The notes under the pieces are model-generated. The model saw nothing but the letters and a program-made list of their open reading frames with translations, did no database searches and had not been told where the DNA came from. 49,100 nucleotides of DNA, taken from Actinomyces sp. oral taxon 448 str. F0400 (GTDB taxonomy: Bacteria; Actinomycetota; Actinomycetes; Actinomycetales; Actinomycetaceae). Position numbers and translations under genes: made by a program. Shown piece by piece: positions 32,296 to 40,263 of this stretch (the stretch's first letter is position 1; the number at the start of each line of letters is the position of its first letter). The DNA is taken from NCBI RefSeq assembly GCF_000220835.1, contig NZ_GL985606.1:242065-291164 (forward strand), read 5' to 3'.

Positions 32296-32380
32296 CCATC
32301 TAGAGCAACTGAGAGACCTGGCTCGCGGACGTTGCAGCAACCCCCGCTTGCGGTGCGGGTGCTTCCGCCAGGACCGATGG
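32296..32380 (+). ncRNA. SAM riboswitch (S-box-like) before metN
   Basis: The sequence has the S-box layout: P1 arms CCATC (32296-32300) and GATGG (32376-32380), GAGAGACCTGGCTCGCGGAC, the conserved GCAGCAACC, a GC hairpin (cccgcttgcggtgcggg), then GGGTGCTTCCGCCAGGACC. This matches the actinobacterial SAM-sensing leaders I know before methionine genes. The genes behind it encode the methionine ABC transporter, as expected. The 3' P1 arm overlaps the first two bases of the metN ribosome binding site GGAGG, so ligand binding should hide the site and block translation initiation. Confidence 0.8.
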
Positions 32381-32388
32381 AGGACTAC

Positions 32389-33528
32389 GTGAGCGACGAA
32401 GAACCCTTGACGGGCGGGACCCTCGACGGGTCGGCCGACACCCCGGGCCGAGTCGAGGACTCGGCCCGGGCCGACGCCGACAATGCCGCCGAGTCGACCG
32501 ACTCCGCCGATGACTCCGGCCCCGCCGGGGACACACCCATGATCGTGCTGCGCGACGTCCACAAGGTCTACCGCCTGCGCGACGGCTCGCAGGTCCACGC
32601 CCTGGACGGGCTGACCCTCGACGTCCCCGCGGGCTCCATCCACGGCGTCGTCGGCACCTCCGGCGCCGGCAAGTCCACGCTCGTGCGCTGCCTGACCGCC
32701 CTCGAACAGCCCACCAGCGGCGAGGTGCGCGTCGCCGGTCAGGACCTGACGTCGCTGAGCGCCCGCGGACTGCGTGAGGCCCGCCGCGCCATCGGCATGG
32801 TCTTCCAGCACGCCAACCTCCTCGACTCGCGCACGACCGCCCAGAACATCGCCTACCCCCTGGCACTGGCCGGCGTGAAGGCGGGCGGGCGCCACGAAAC
32901 CGTCGAACGGATGCTCCAGCTCGTGGGTCTAGCCGACCGCGGATCCTCCTACCCCGCCCAGCTCTCGGGCGGCCAGAAGCAGCGGGTCGGCATCGCCCGC
33001 GCCCTGGCCGACCAGCCCGCCATCCTCCTGTGCGACGAGCCCACCAGCGCATTGGACCCGGACACCACCCGCTCCATCCTCAATCTCATCCGCGACGTGC
33101 GCGACAGCCTGGGCGTCACCGTCGTCATCATCACCCACGAGATGAGCGTGGTCCGCCAGATCTGCGACTCCGTCAGCCTCCTGGAGGCCGGGCGGGTCAT
33201 CGAATCGGGCCCCATCGAGAACGTCGTGGCCCACGTCGACTCCCGGCTGTCCCGCGAACTCGTTCCGCCCCCGGACGTGCCCGACGCCGTACGCGCAGCC
33301 GACGACACCGTCATCGACGTGGCCCTAACCGCCCGGCCCGGCGAGCCCGCCGCCGCCCAGGTCCTCGCCCTCGCCGCGGACCAGGGAGCCGACGTCGCCG
33401 GAGGCGTCTTCGAGACGCTCGGCGCCGCCCAGGTCGGGCGGCTCGCCCTCACCATTCCCGCCGATCGCGCCGCCACCGCAACCGGGGTGCTGCGCGAGGC
33501 GGGCGTCACCGCGGAGGTCCGCGCATGA
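32389..33528 (+). CDS. metN: Methionine ABC transporter ATP-binding protein
   Basis: A 379-aa ABC ATPase. The start is the GTG at 32389, with GGAGGA four bases upstream, inside the riboswitch expression platform; the open frame further upstream runs through the riboswitch and is rejected. Walker A is GTSGAGKST, the signature is LSGGQKQRVGIARAL, Walker B is ILLCDEPTSALD, and the switch His is in THEMSVV. A C-terminal NIL domain (~310-379) is the methionine-sensing domain typical of MetN. The ~50-residue acidic N-terminal extension before MIVLRDVHKVY is unusual. It drives methionine uptake with MetI and MetQ. Confidence 0.95.
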   Translation: MSDEEPLTGGTLDGSADTPGRVEDSARADADNAAESTDSADDSGPAGDTPMIVLRDVHKVYRLRDGSQVHALDGLTLDVPAGSIHGVVGTSGAGKSTLVRCLTALEQPTSGEVRVAGQDLTSLSARGLREARRAIGMVFQHANLLDSRTTAQNIAYPLALAGVKAGGRHETVERMLQLVGLADRGSSYPAQLSGGQKQRVGIARALADQPAILLCDEPTSALDPDTTRSILNLIRDVRDSLGVTVVIITHEMSVVRQICDSVSLLEAGRVIESGPIENVVAHVDSRLSRELVPPPDVPDAVRAADDTVIDVALTARPGEPAAAQVLALAADQGADVAGGVFETLGAAQVGRLALTIPADRAATATGVLREAGVTAEVRA

Positions 33529-34280
33529 ACGCCCTGCTGACAGTCCTGCCTGATATGCACGTCGCCGCCGGCCACATCGGCGACCTCGCATCCGCCCTGC
33601 CCGCCGCCGGCAAGGGGCGCTGGATGGAGAACCGGGACCTGACCGAGAAGCTGTGGCCGGCCACCCTGGAGACCTTCGCCATGACCGGGGTATCGGGAAT
33701 CCTGACCATCGCCCTCGGCCTGCCCCTGGGACTGGCCCTGATCACCACAGGGCCGCGAGGTCAGCACCGCAACCGGATCGTCTACGAGATCGTCTCGCAG
33801 ATCGTCAACATCGGGCGCTCAATGCCCTTCATCATCCTCATGGTCGCCATCATGTCGCTCACGCGCTTCCTCGTGGGCAGCTCCATCGGCTGGCAGGCGG
33901 CCTGCGTGCCGCTGACCATCGGGGCCATCCCCTTCTACGCCCGTCTGGTCGAGACGGCGATCAACGACGTCGACCAGGGCAAGGTAGAAGCCGCACTCAT
34001 GATGGGCGCCTCCGGGGCCCAGATCACATGGGGAGTCCTCGTGCGCGAGGCGCTGCCGACCCTCATCCAGTCAGCCACCGTCACAATCATCACCCTCATC
34101 GGCTACTCGGCCATGGCGGGAACCGTCGGCGGCGGCGGGCTCGGCGACATGGCCATCCAATACGGCTACAAGGGCAACGAGAGCGACGTCATGATCGTCA
34201 CCGTCGTGCTCATCGTCATCGTCGTCGGCATCATCCAAGTCTGCGGCGACATGCTCAGCCGGCTGGTCGACCACCGCTGA
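33525..34280 (+). CDS. metI: Methionine ABC transporter permease
   Basis: A 251-aa permease of the MetI type, starting at an ATG that overlaps the metN stop (ATGA). It has membrane segments including FAMTGVSGILTIALGLPLGL, FIILMVAIMSLTRFLVG and MIVTVVLIVIVVGIIQVCG. The EAA-like coupling loop is VEAALMMGASGAQITWGVLV. The N-terminal ~35 residues extend beyond the usual MetI length. Confidence 0.93.
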   Translation: MNALLTVLPDMHVAAGHIGDLASALPAAGKGRWMENRDLTEKLWPATLETFAMTGVSGILTIALGLPLGLALITTGPRGQHRNRIVYEIVSQIVNIGRSMPFIILMVAIMSLTRFLVGSSIGWQAACVPLTIGAIPFYARLVETAINDVDQGKVEAALMMGASGAQITWGVLVREALPTLIQSATVTIITLIGYSAMAGTVGGGGLGDMAIQYGYKGNESDVMIVTVVLIVIVVGIIQVCGDMLSRLVDHR

Positions 34281-34402
34281 GCCTCGGACCAGCCGGAGAA
34301 CACGCCCGCCGACGCGGCACCCTCCCGCTCAGTGCTGGGTCTTCCGGCCCGTCACGCCGGACCCGCCCCACCACCCCGCTTCTTCTCGCGAACAGGAACA
34401 TC

Positions 34403-35266
34403 ATGACCACCAGCATCTCCCGCCGTGCAGTCCTCGCCGGAGGCCTCGTCTCCGCCGCCGCCCTGACTCTGGCCGCCTGCGGCAAGAGCGCCAGCGGCAG
34501 CGAGGTCGACGGCATCACGGTCAAGGACGGCGTCGCCACCATCTCCATCGGCGCCACCCCGCAGCCCCACGTCGTCATCCTCCAGTGGATCCAGGACAAT
34601 CTGGCCGCCGACGCCGGCCTCAACCTGGACATCATGAGCATCGACGACTACCAGGTGCCGAATGCGTCACTGAACGACGGCTCCCTGGCCGCGAACTACT
34701 TCCAAACGCCCAATTTCCTCAAGCAGCAGATCGACGACAAGAACTACGACCTGGTCTCCATCGCCGACGTGCACGTCGAGCCGCTGGGCATCTACACCTC
34801 CAAGGGGTACACCTCCGTGGACCAGGCGGCGGACGGGGGCAAAGTTCTGCTCAACAACGACCCGGCCAATATGACGCGCGGTTACCGGCTCCTCGAAACC
34901 GCGGGCCTCATCACCCTCGACGACTCCAGCTCCGAGACGCTGACCGACACCGACGTCACGGGCAACCCCAAGAACCTGCAGTTCTACCCCCTGGACGCGG
35001 GACAGATCCCCGCCTCGATGCCCGACGCGGAACTCGCGATCATCAACGGCAACTACGCTCTCGGCGCCGGGCTCAAGCCGAGCGAGGACGCACTCGTCCT
35101 CGAGCAGGGCGGAGCTGACTCGCCGTACGCCAACGAGCTCGTCGTGCGCACCAAGGACAAGGACAACGAGTACCTCGTCAAACTCGCCGAACTCATGAAC
35201 TCCGACGATCTTAAGAACTACATCGAGCAGACCTGGACCGACGGCTCCGTGGTCCCCGCGTTCTGA
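34403..35266 (+). CDS. metQ: Methionine-binding lipoprotein
   Basis: A 287-aa substrate-binding protein of the NlpA/MetQ family. The N-terminus has a twin-arginine signal (SRRAVLAGG) and a lipobox (LAAC). The mature part is typical: VKDGVATISIGATPQPHVVI, DYQVPNASLNDGSLAANYF, LNNDPANMTRGYRLLETAGL and IINGNYALGAGL. It captures methionine at the cell surface for MetN and MetI. The 122-bp gap after metI holds only a small hairpin. Confidence 0.95.
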   Translation: MTTSISRRAVLAGGLVSAAALTLAACGKSASGSEVDGITVKDGVATISIGATPQPHVVILQWIQDNLAADAGLNLDIMSIDDYQVPNASLNDGSLAANYFQTPNFLKQQIDDKNYDLVSIADVHVEPLGIYTSKGYTSVDQAADGGKVLLNNDPANMTRGYRLLETAGLITLDDSSSETLTDTDVTGNPKNLQFYPLDAGQIPASMPDAELAIINGNYALGAGLKPSEDALVLEQGGADSPYANELVVRTKDKDNEYLVKLAELMNSDDLKNYIEQTWTDGSVVPAF

Positions 35267-35322
35267 CCGTCAACCCCATCGGCCTCGCGCCGCCCGCCGC
35301 CGACGCATGCGAGGATGCCCCC

Positions 35323-36447
35323 GTGACGCAGCCTCCTACTGAGACACCCGCCGATCGTACGCCGGCCCCGACGCCGCCCCCGGCCCCCTCCCTCACCACC
35401 GACATCCTGGGGGAGCCGTGGGTGGCCCGGCGGATCGCCGTCACCCCCGACGAGGCCGCCGCACCCGGCGCCGACCACGCCGTTCTGGTCCACCAGCGCG
35501 GGGCGGTACCACCTGCGGACGGGGCCCCGCGCCACGAGCGGGCCGTGCTCTACCTCCACGGCCGCAATGACTTCTTCTTCCAAACCCACCTGGCCGACGC
35601 TCTCCTCACCGCCGGCTACGAGTTCTACGCCCTGGACCTGCGCGCCTGCGGGCGAGCCGGCGTCGACCACCCCTCCCCGCACGACGTGCGCGACCTGCGC
35701 GTCCATGACGAGGAGATCACCGAGGCGCTGCGGATCATCCGCACCGAGCACGCCCACAGCGGCGACGTCGTTCTCAACGGCCACTCCACGGGCGGGCTAC
35801 TGGCGGCCATCTGGGCGGCCGACCACCCGGGAAGCGTGTCGGCGCTCGTCCTCAATTCGCCGTGGCTGCAGCTGAACTCCTCCGGGCTCGCACGCTCTTA
35901 CGGGTCGGCCTACGTCGACCTGATCTCGCGGCGCGACCCGGAGAAGATCATCGACGATCCGGCGCAGGCGCGGGCGCGCAAGCGGGCGCGTCGGACCGCC
36001 GACGCCGCGACCGCCGTCCCGGTGGACGCCGACCCGGGGCCGATCGGCGAGGATCTGTACGTGCGGTCCCTGCACCGGCACTGGGGCGGGGAGTGGGATT
36101 GGGACCTGCGGCTCAAGCCATCGCCGTCATTCCCCGTGCGGGCGGGCTTCCTCGCGGGCATCCGCAGGCTCCAACGGGAGGTGCGCCACGGGCTGGGGCT
36201 GAGGATTCCCGTGCTCGTGTGCTGCTCGACGACGACGGGCGGGCCCGGAACCGACGCCCGGGAGGCGCGCCGCAGCGACGTCGTGCTGTCGGTCGAGCAG
36301 ATCGTCGAGCGCGCCGGCTTCCTCGGGTCGGATGTCACCATCCGCCAGATCCCGAACGGAGTGCACGACCTGGCTCTTTCGTCGTCCCCTGCCCGTGAGG
36401 AGTATCTGACGACGGTGACCGAATGGCTGACCGCGCGCCTGGGATAG
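35323..36447 (+). CDS. Alpha/beta hydrolase
   Basis: A 374-aa protein starting at a GTG with GAGG upstream. A Pro-rich N-terminus precedes an alpha/beta-hydrolase fold: oxyanion strand LYLHGRND (~77-83), nucleophile motif GHSTGG with Ser155, a lid region with basic sequence (ARARKRARRTADAA) and a C-terminal catalytic His in NGVHDLALS (~349). It is probably cytoplasmic and may be a lysophospholipase-type or serine aminopeptidase-type esterase; the substrate is unknown. It follows metQ by 56 bp on the same strand. Confidence 0.88.
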   Translation: MTQPPTETPADRTPAPTPPPAPSLTTDILGEPWVARRIAVTPDEAAAPGADHAVLVHQRGAVPPADGAPRHERAVLYLHGRNDFFFQTHLADALLTAGYEFYALDLRACGRAGVDHPSPHDVRDLRVHDEEITEALRIIRTEHAHSGDVVLNGHSTGGLLAAIWAADHPGSVSALVLNSPWLQLNSSGLARSYGSAYVDLISRRDPEKIIDDPAQARARKRARRTADAATAVPVDADPGPIGEDLYVRSLHRHWGGEWDWDLRLKPSPSFPVRAGFLAGIRRLQREVRHGLGLRIPVLVCCSTTTGGPGTDAREARRSDVVLSVEQIVERAGFLGSDVTIRQIPNGVHDLALSSSPAREEYLTTVTEWLTARLG

Positions 36448-36550
36448 CTGCGATCCGACATCGGTGACGGGGCGCAGCGGGACCACTCGCCAGCCCTGCG
36501 GGCATCCCCGCGCGCATGCCGGCCCGACGCACTCGCCGCGCCCGCCCCCG

Positions 36551-37186
36551 TCAGCCGCGCGGGGCCGTCAGCCGCGCGAGCGCCGGGGCGAGGGCGTCGC
36601 ACACCCGTTCGACAACCTGAAGCGTGTCGACGAAGTCCTCCACCGTCCCGTACCAGGGGTCGGGCACGTCCAGGTCCGGGCGAAGGCGGTCGTCGGCGGC
36701 GATCGGTCGGCGGGCGTCGCGCGCCGCCGGGTCGAACTCGCGGAACATGCGGATGCGATCAGCCCGGGCGCCGAGGCGCTCGGCGCGGCGCACCAGCGCG
36801 CTGCGATGAGCCCGGGTCATGGCCAGCACGAGGTCGGCGCCCGCGAGTTCGGCGTCACCGATCCGGTGGGCGGCGTGGCCGACGATGGCAGCGTCCACGG
36901 CGCGCGCGGCGGCGTCGGACCCGCTGCCGTAACCGCGCTCGGCCAGCAGGCGACGGGCGCGGGGGTCGATGGGGTTGCCGTGCTCCTCATCGGAGACCCC
37001 GGCCGAGGTCACGACGACGCCGCCCCGCCCCGAGGTCGGAGTGCCGGCCGCTGCGAGACGGTCGATGAGAACGACCTCGGCCATGGCCGAGCGGCAGATG
37101 TTCCCGGTGCAGACCACGGAGACCGTGTACGGGCCGTCGGGGTCGCGGGGAGCCGGCAGGACGGAAGGCGTGATGGTGTCTGGCAC
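36551..37186 (-). CDS. Low-molecular-weight protein tyrosine phosphatase
   Basis: A 211-aa protein with the LMW-PTP signature near the N-terminus: VVCTGNICRS, with nucleophile Cys26 and Arg32. The general-acid Asp is in VPDPWYGTVEDF near the C-terminus. It is longer than typical LMW-PTPs (~160 aa) because of an N-terminal extension and loop insertions (GSGSDAAARAVDAA). It dephosphorylates phosphotyrosine in proteins; no partner kinase is seen here. It is convergent with the hydrolase upstream and divergent from the prepilin peptidase. Confidence 0.92.
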   Translation of the reverse strand: MPDTITPSVLPAPRDPDGPYTVSVVCTGNICRSAMAEVVLIDRLAAAGTPTSGRGGVVVTSAGVSDEEHGNPIDPRARRLLAERGYGSGSDAAARAVDAAIVGHAAHRIGDAELAGADLVLAMTRAHRSALVRRAERLGARADRIRMFREFDPAARDARRPIAADDRLRPDLDVPDPWYGTVEDFVDTLQVVERVCDALAPALARLTAPRG

Positions 37187-37342
37187 GCGGGTCAGGCTCT
37201 CGCGCTCGGGCGGCCCGTGGCAAGCCGAAGCGGGGCCTCACAGCGCACCGGGCGAGCCGGGGTGAGCCGGGGTGAGCCGATGGGCGCAGCGGCGATCGAG
37301 GCGGACGCCGCCGCGCACGTCCCGACGTGAAAAGCTGCCCCC

Positions 37343-38071
37343 ATGCCGACCGCCTCGACCGCCCTGACCGCCGTGACCATCGCCGTCGTCGTCACCGCGT
37401 CGGCGGCCCTGGCCGCGGGGCCCGCCTCCTCGGCGGCCCGCGCCTACACGGCTCGCCTCGACGGTCCGGATGCGCCCGAGAACGCGCCGCGCGTCCGACG
37501 CCCCCGACTCCTGGACCGGCGCCCTCAAGCGACGGCCGTCCTCATCCTGACCATCCCAGCCGGCTGGTGGGGCGCCCGCGCCGGAGCCCTCGCGGACACG
37601 GTGACGGCACTCCCCCTGGTCGCGATCCTGGTGGTCGCCTGCAGCGTCGACGCCGTGTGCCATCGCCTGCCCGACCGGCTGCTCGGCTGGGCGGCCCGCT
37701 GGCTGGCCGTCGCCACCGCAACGCGCCTGGGAGTGGACCTGGCCGTCGGCGCGTCCACCGGGCGGGCGACGTGGCCCGCCGGGCGGGCCGGGATCATCGC
37801 GCTCGGAATCGGCGCCGTCATGCTGATCATGCACCTGCTGCGAACCGGGCTCGGATTCGGCGACGTCAAGCTCTGCACGCTGTGCTCCGCATGGCTCGGG
37901 CAACTCGACCCGTGGACGCCCATCACCGGCCTCATGCTGGGATTCCTCCTCGGAGGGCTGGCCAGCGTCGTCCTCCTGCTGCTACGCCGGGCGAAACTCA
38001 AGCAGCACATCGCCTTCGGCCCCTACCTGGGAGCCGGCGCCTGGCTGGCGTGGATGCTCGCCCTCGCCTGA
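37343..38071 (+). CDS. Prepilin peptidase, A24 family (TadV-like)
   Basis: A 242-aa membrane protein with about six hydrophobic segments. The A24 catalytic aspartates are at SVDAVCHRLPDRL (Asp103, followed by the usual H-x-L-P) and GFGDVKL (Asp174). The N-terminal methylase domain of PilD is missing, as in TadV/CpaA peptidases. It is the only prepilin peptidase in the window and so is the likely processor of Flp (18115-18354) and the TadE-like proteins, although 14 kb from the pilus operon. Three gagccggggt repeats lie about 80 bp upstream. Confidence 0.88.
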   Translation: MPTASTALTAVTIAVVVTASAALAAGPASSAARAYTARLDGPDAPENAPRVRRPRLLDRRPQATAVLILTIPAGWWGARAGALADTVTALPLVAILVVACSVDAVCHRLPDRLLGWAARWLAVATATRLGVDLAVGASTGRATWPAGRAGIIALGIGAVMLIMHLLRTGLGFGDVKLCTLCSAWLGQLDPWTPITGLMLGFLLGGLASVVLLLLRRAKLKQHIAFGPYLGAGAWLAWMLALA

Positions 38072-38073
38072 GT

Positions 38074-38127
38074 GGCCGCGCGTCACTCCTGCCAGAAGTG
38101 CTCGACGTCGACGGTGCCGCCGGCCTC
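38074..38127. repeat. 54-bp direct repeat, left copy
   Basis: Identical over 54 of 54 bases to 38669-38722. It contains the last 14 codons and the stop of the M20 gene, plus nine bases beyond. It starts three bases after the prepilin peptidase stop. With the right copy it encloses the toxin-antitoxin-like pair. It reads as an insertion scar or attachment-site duplicate. Confidence 0.9.
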
Positions 38128-38365
38128 AGGCGGCGCTGAACCTCTTATTGACGCCCTGGCGCGTCATGCCGAGGATATCGCCGATCTGCTGCCACGAGCG
38201 GCCATTCTCCCGGGCGCGGGCGACCGCCTCGTCGAGCTCGGCCTCCGCCGTGGCGAGCCGGAGCTGCGCCAGTGTGATCGCCATGAGGTCGGGTGCGTCC
38301 GTGGAGGCCACCGGGGCGGCGCCGTCGGACTCGATCTCCCGGAGCATGTCGTCATTGCCTCGCAT
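38126..38365 (-). CDS. Helix-turn-helix antitoxin-like protein
   Basis: A 79-aa protein with a C-terminal helix-turn-helix (NGRSWQQIGDILGMTRQGVN) after an acidic helix (ATAEAELDEAVARAREN). AGGAGG, formed by the last Arg codons of the upstream toxin-like gene, lies just before its ATG, so translation is coupled. Its TGA is made from the last two bases of the left 54-bp repeat and the next base, so the gene ends exactly at the repeat edge. It probably neutralises the neighbour and represses the pair. Confidence 0.78.
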   Translation of the reverse strand: MRGNDDMLREIESDGAAPVASTDAPDLMAITLAQLRLATAEAELDEAVARARENGRSWQQIGDILGMTRQGVNKRFSAA

Positions 38366-38366
38366 C

Positions 38367-38603
38367 TCATCGCCTCCTGAGGTATTTCGGCCGTGCCTTC
38401 ATCGCGTGGAAAACCCGACCGCTCACGTTAACCGCGACCTCAAGCAGGTCCCCCGAGCGGCTCGGCCCGATCACCATGACGTAACCCTCGTAGTAGTGGA
38501 TCACAATCGGATTGGACAGGGCATGGTCGATATCATCACGGCCGACACCGTGTTTGAAGGCGCTCGGCTCGAAGCCCATGTGGTAATTGTAGTTGTCATT
38601 CAT
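38367..38603 (-). CDS. BrnT/DUF4258-like toxin candidate
   Basis: A 78-aa protein starting MNDNYNYHMGFEPSAFKHGV. The pattern FEPSAFKHGVGRDDIDHAL, YVMVIGPSRSGDLLEVAVN and VFHAMKARPKYL matches small actinobacterial proteins annotated as toxins of type II pairs, with a BrnT-like ribonuclease fold. The real start is the ATG at 38603, just beside a perfect 7-bp hairpin; the longer frame to 38681 reads through that hairpin and into the repeat. The antitoxin-like gene follows at once. The pair is enclosed by 54-bp direct repeats. Confidence 0.75.
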   Translation of the reverse strand: MNDNYNYHMGFEPSAFKHGVGRDDIDHALSNPIVIHYYEGYVMVIGPSRSGDLLEVAVNVSGRVFHAMKARPKYLRRR

Positions 38604-38605
38604 AC

Positions 38606-38624
38606 GGTGAGCAAGAAGCTCACC
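38606..38624 (-). promoter_or_regulatory. Inverted repeat at the toxin-antitoxin start
   Basis: GGTGAGC and GCTCACC (7-bp perfect arms, 5-base spacer) lie two bases upstream of the toxin-like start codon. The place and symmetry suit an operator for autorepression by the helix-turn-helix protein, or an mRNA hairpin limiting translation. No normal ribosome binding site is visible for the toxin-like gene. Confidence 0.5.
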
Positions 38625-38668
38625 GCACGTGCCTCGGGCCCGCAGATCGCTCGAGCAGCAGAGGCTGC

Positions 38669-38722
38669 GGCCGCGCGTCACTCCTGCCAGAAGTGCTCGA
38701 CGTCGACGGTGCCGCCGGCCTC
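38669..38722. repeat. 54-bp direct repeat, right copy (M20 gene 3' end)
   Basis: This is the native 3' end of the M20 amidohydrolase gene (14 codons, ending VEHFWQE, then the stop and nine bases). It is perfectly repeated at 38074-38127 on the other side of the toxin-antitoxin-like pair. The distance between the copies is 541 bp. Confidence 0.9.
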
Positions 38723-40126
38723 GAAATCGGTTCGCACAGCCCGACGGAAACCGCCGTCGTGCAGCCAGTCCAGGGCGACGGCCGCCAGGCCGTACGCGCC
38801 GTCCACGGCCGCCGCGTCTCCGGTGGCGCCCCCGGCCGCCCGCTCCATCTCGCGCATGTGCAGGGCGACGCCGGTGCGATCGGTGACCTTGATGAGCGGG
38901 TGAATGCCCGGCAGACGCTGAGAGACGTTGCCGAAGTCGGTGCCCGCCGCGATCGTCTCGGACACGACGCCGGCCGGCAGCGGGTCCCGGCCGCGCTCAC
39001 GCTGGGAGCGGACCCAGGACCGCCCCAGGGGCCCGTTGGAGCGCACCGGCATCTCGTTGGTGTAGGGCGGGGTGATGATCTCCAGACCGGTGCCGGTCAT
39101 GAGCGCGGCTCCGCGCAGGACATCCTCGACGCGCCCGACCAGATCCTTGAGGGTCTCGGGGTACTTCGAGCGCACGAAGATGTTCAGCTCGCTGCGCTCG
39201 GGAACGACGTTGGGGACCCGTCCGCCGTCGACGACGACGGCGTGGAGCCGGTCCATGGGAAGGATCTGCTGGCGCAGCAGGCCGATGCCCATGAGCACCA
39301 CGGTGGCGGCGTCCAGGGCGTTGCGCCCCATGAAGGGCTGGGAGGCGGCGTGCGCGGGCACGCCGGTGAAGACGGCGCGGATGCGGCGCACGCCGAGCCA
39401 GGTCTGGTCCACCAGGTCGTAGGCGTAGGAGTGGGTCTGGATAGCGGCGTCGACACCGTCGAGCATGCCGCGTCGGGAGAGGATCTCCTTGGCGGTGTCG
39501 GGTTCCTCGGCGGGGGTGGTCTGAAGGACGACGCGACCGGGCAGGGCCGCGGGATCGCGCCGGGCGAGCTCGACGAGGGCGAGGAAGGCGCCCACGGAGT
39601 TGGCGCACATGACGTTGTGCCCGCAGGCGTGACCGATGCCGGGCAGGGCGTCGTACTCGGCGAGGATGGCGATGACGGGAATGGGATCCGATGAGGGCGC
39701 GGCCGGCGCGGAGTCGGCCGGTACGGCGACGCGGGCAGCGGTATCGCAGACCGGGGCGGAGGCCACCGGCCCGGGGTCGGCCCGCGTCGTCGGGCCGACC
39801 ACAGCCCGCAGAGCGGTGTCCATGCCGTAGACGCCGACGGTCGGCTCCACGCCGTGGGCGCGCAGGAGCCCGGCGACAGCGGCCACCGCATGGTGCTCGG
39901 CATAGCCGACCTCGGGGTGGGAGTGAATATCACGGGAAAGGTCGACGATCTCACCGGCGAGCTCATCGACCGTCTCGGCCAGGGCGGCCCGCAGGAGAGG
40001 CGGAGCGCCATCCCCCTCGGACAGGGCAGCGGCGGGGACCGCAGCGGCGGCGCGGGCGGCGGTTTCAGCGGCCATGCGGTCCTGGACCGCGCAGCAGGGC
40101 TCAGTGGGGTGGGACAGATCACGCAT
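38678..40126 (-). CDS. M20 family amidohydrolase/peptidase
   Basis: A 482-aa metallohydrolase like aminobenzoyl-glutamate or N-acyl-amino-acid hydrolases. Metal-binding motifs are AEYDALPGIGHACGHN, TTPAEEPDTAKEIL and QTHSYAY; the dimerisation domain holds GVPAHAASQPFMGRNALDA, with the conserved His. The ATG at 40126 (GGAG upstream) is preferred to the longer frame at 40171. A ~30-residue low-complexity insert (about 115-148) is unusual. The 3' end is duplicated at 38074-38127, but this copy is intact. The substrate is unknown. Confidence 0.9.
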   Translation of the reverse strand: MRDLSHPTEPCCAVQDRMAAETAARAAAAVPAAALSEGDGAPPLLRAALAETVDELAGEIVDLSRDIHSHPEVGYAEHHAVAAVAGLLRAHGVEPTVGVYGMDTALRAVVGPTTRADPGPVASAPVCDTAARVAVPADSAPAAPSSDPIPVIAILAEYDALPGIGHACGHNVMCANSVGAFLALVELARRDPAALPGRVVLQTTPAEEPDTAKEILSRRGMLDGVDAAIQTHSYAYDLVDQTWLGVRRIRAVFTGVPAHAASQPFMGRNALDAATVVLMGIGLLRQQILPMDRLHAVVVDGGRVPNVVPERSELNIFVRSKYPETLKDLVGRVEDVLRGAALMTGTGLEIITPPYTNEMPVRSNGPLGRSWVRSQRERGRDPLPAGVVSETIAAGTDFGNVSQRLPGIHPLIKVTDRTGVALHMREMERAAGGATGDAAAVDGAYGLAAVALDWLHDGGFRRAVRTDFEAGGTVDVEHFWQE

Positions 40127-40202
40127 GGCTCCATCATGCCCGACGCGCGCGACGGGCAACCGCACCGCCACAGTCGGGCGGAGCCCCCGGCTTTCATCGT
40201 TC

Positions 40203-40215
40203 CGTGATAATCACG
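40203..40215. promoter_or_regulatory. Palindrome in the divergent gap
   Basis: CGTGAT-A-ATCACG is a perfect 6-bp inverted repeat between the divergent M20 gene and the propeller gene. It lies immediately before an ATG at 40216 and 48 bp before the start chosen at 40264. It could be an operator for either gene. Confidence 0.35.
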
Positions 40216-40263
40216 ATGGCGAACACTCCCTCCCGCGCCAGCACCCACGCCATACTTCCAGGC

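Noticed and set aside
32248-32388. Upstream in-frame extension of metN
   Set aside because: It would translate the SAM riboswitch; the GTG at 32389 has the proper ribosome binding site.
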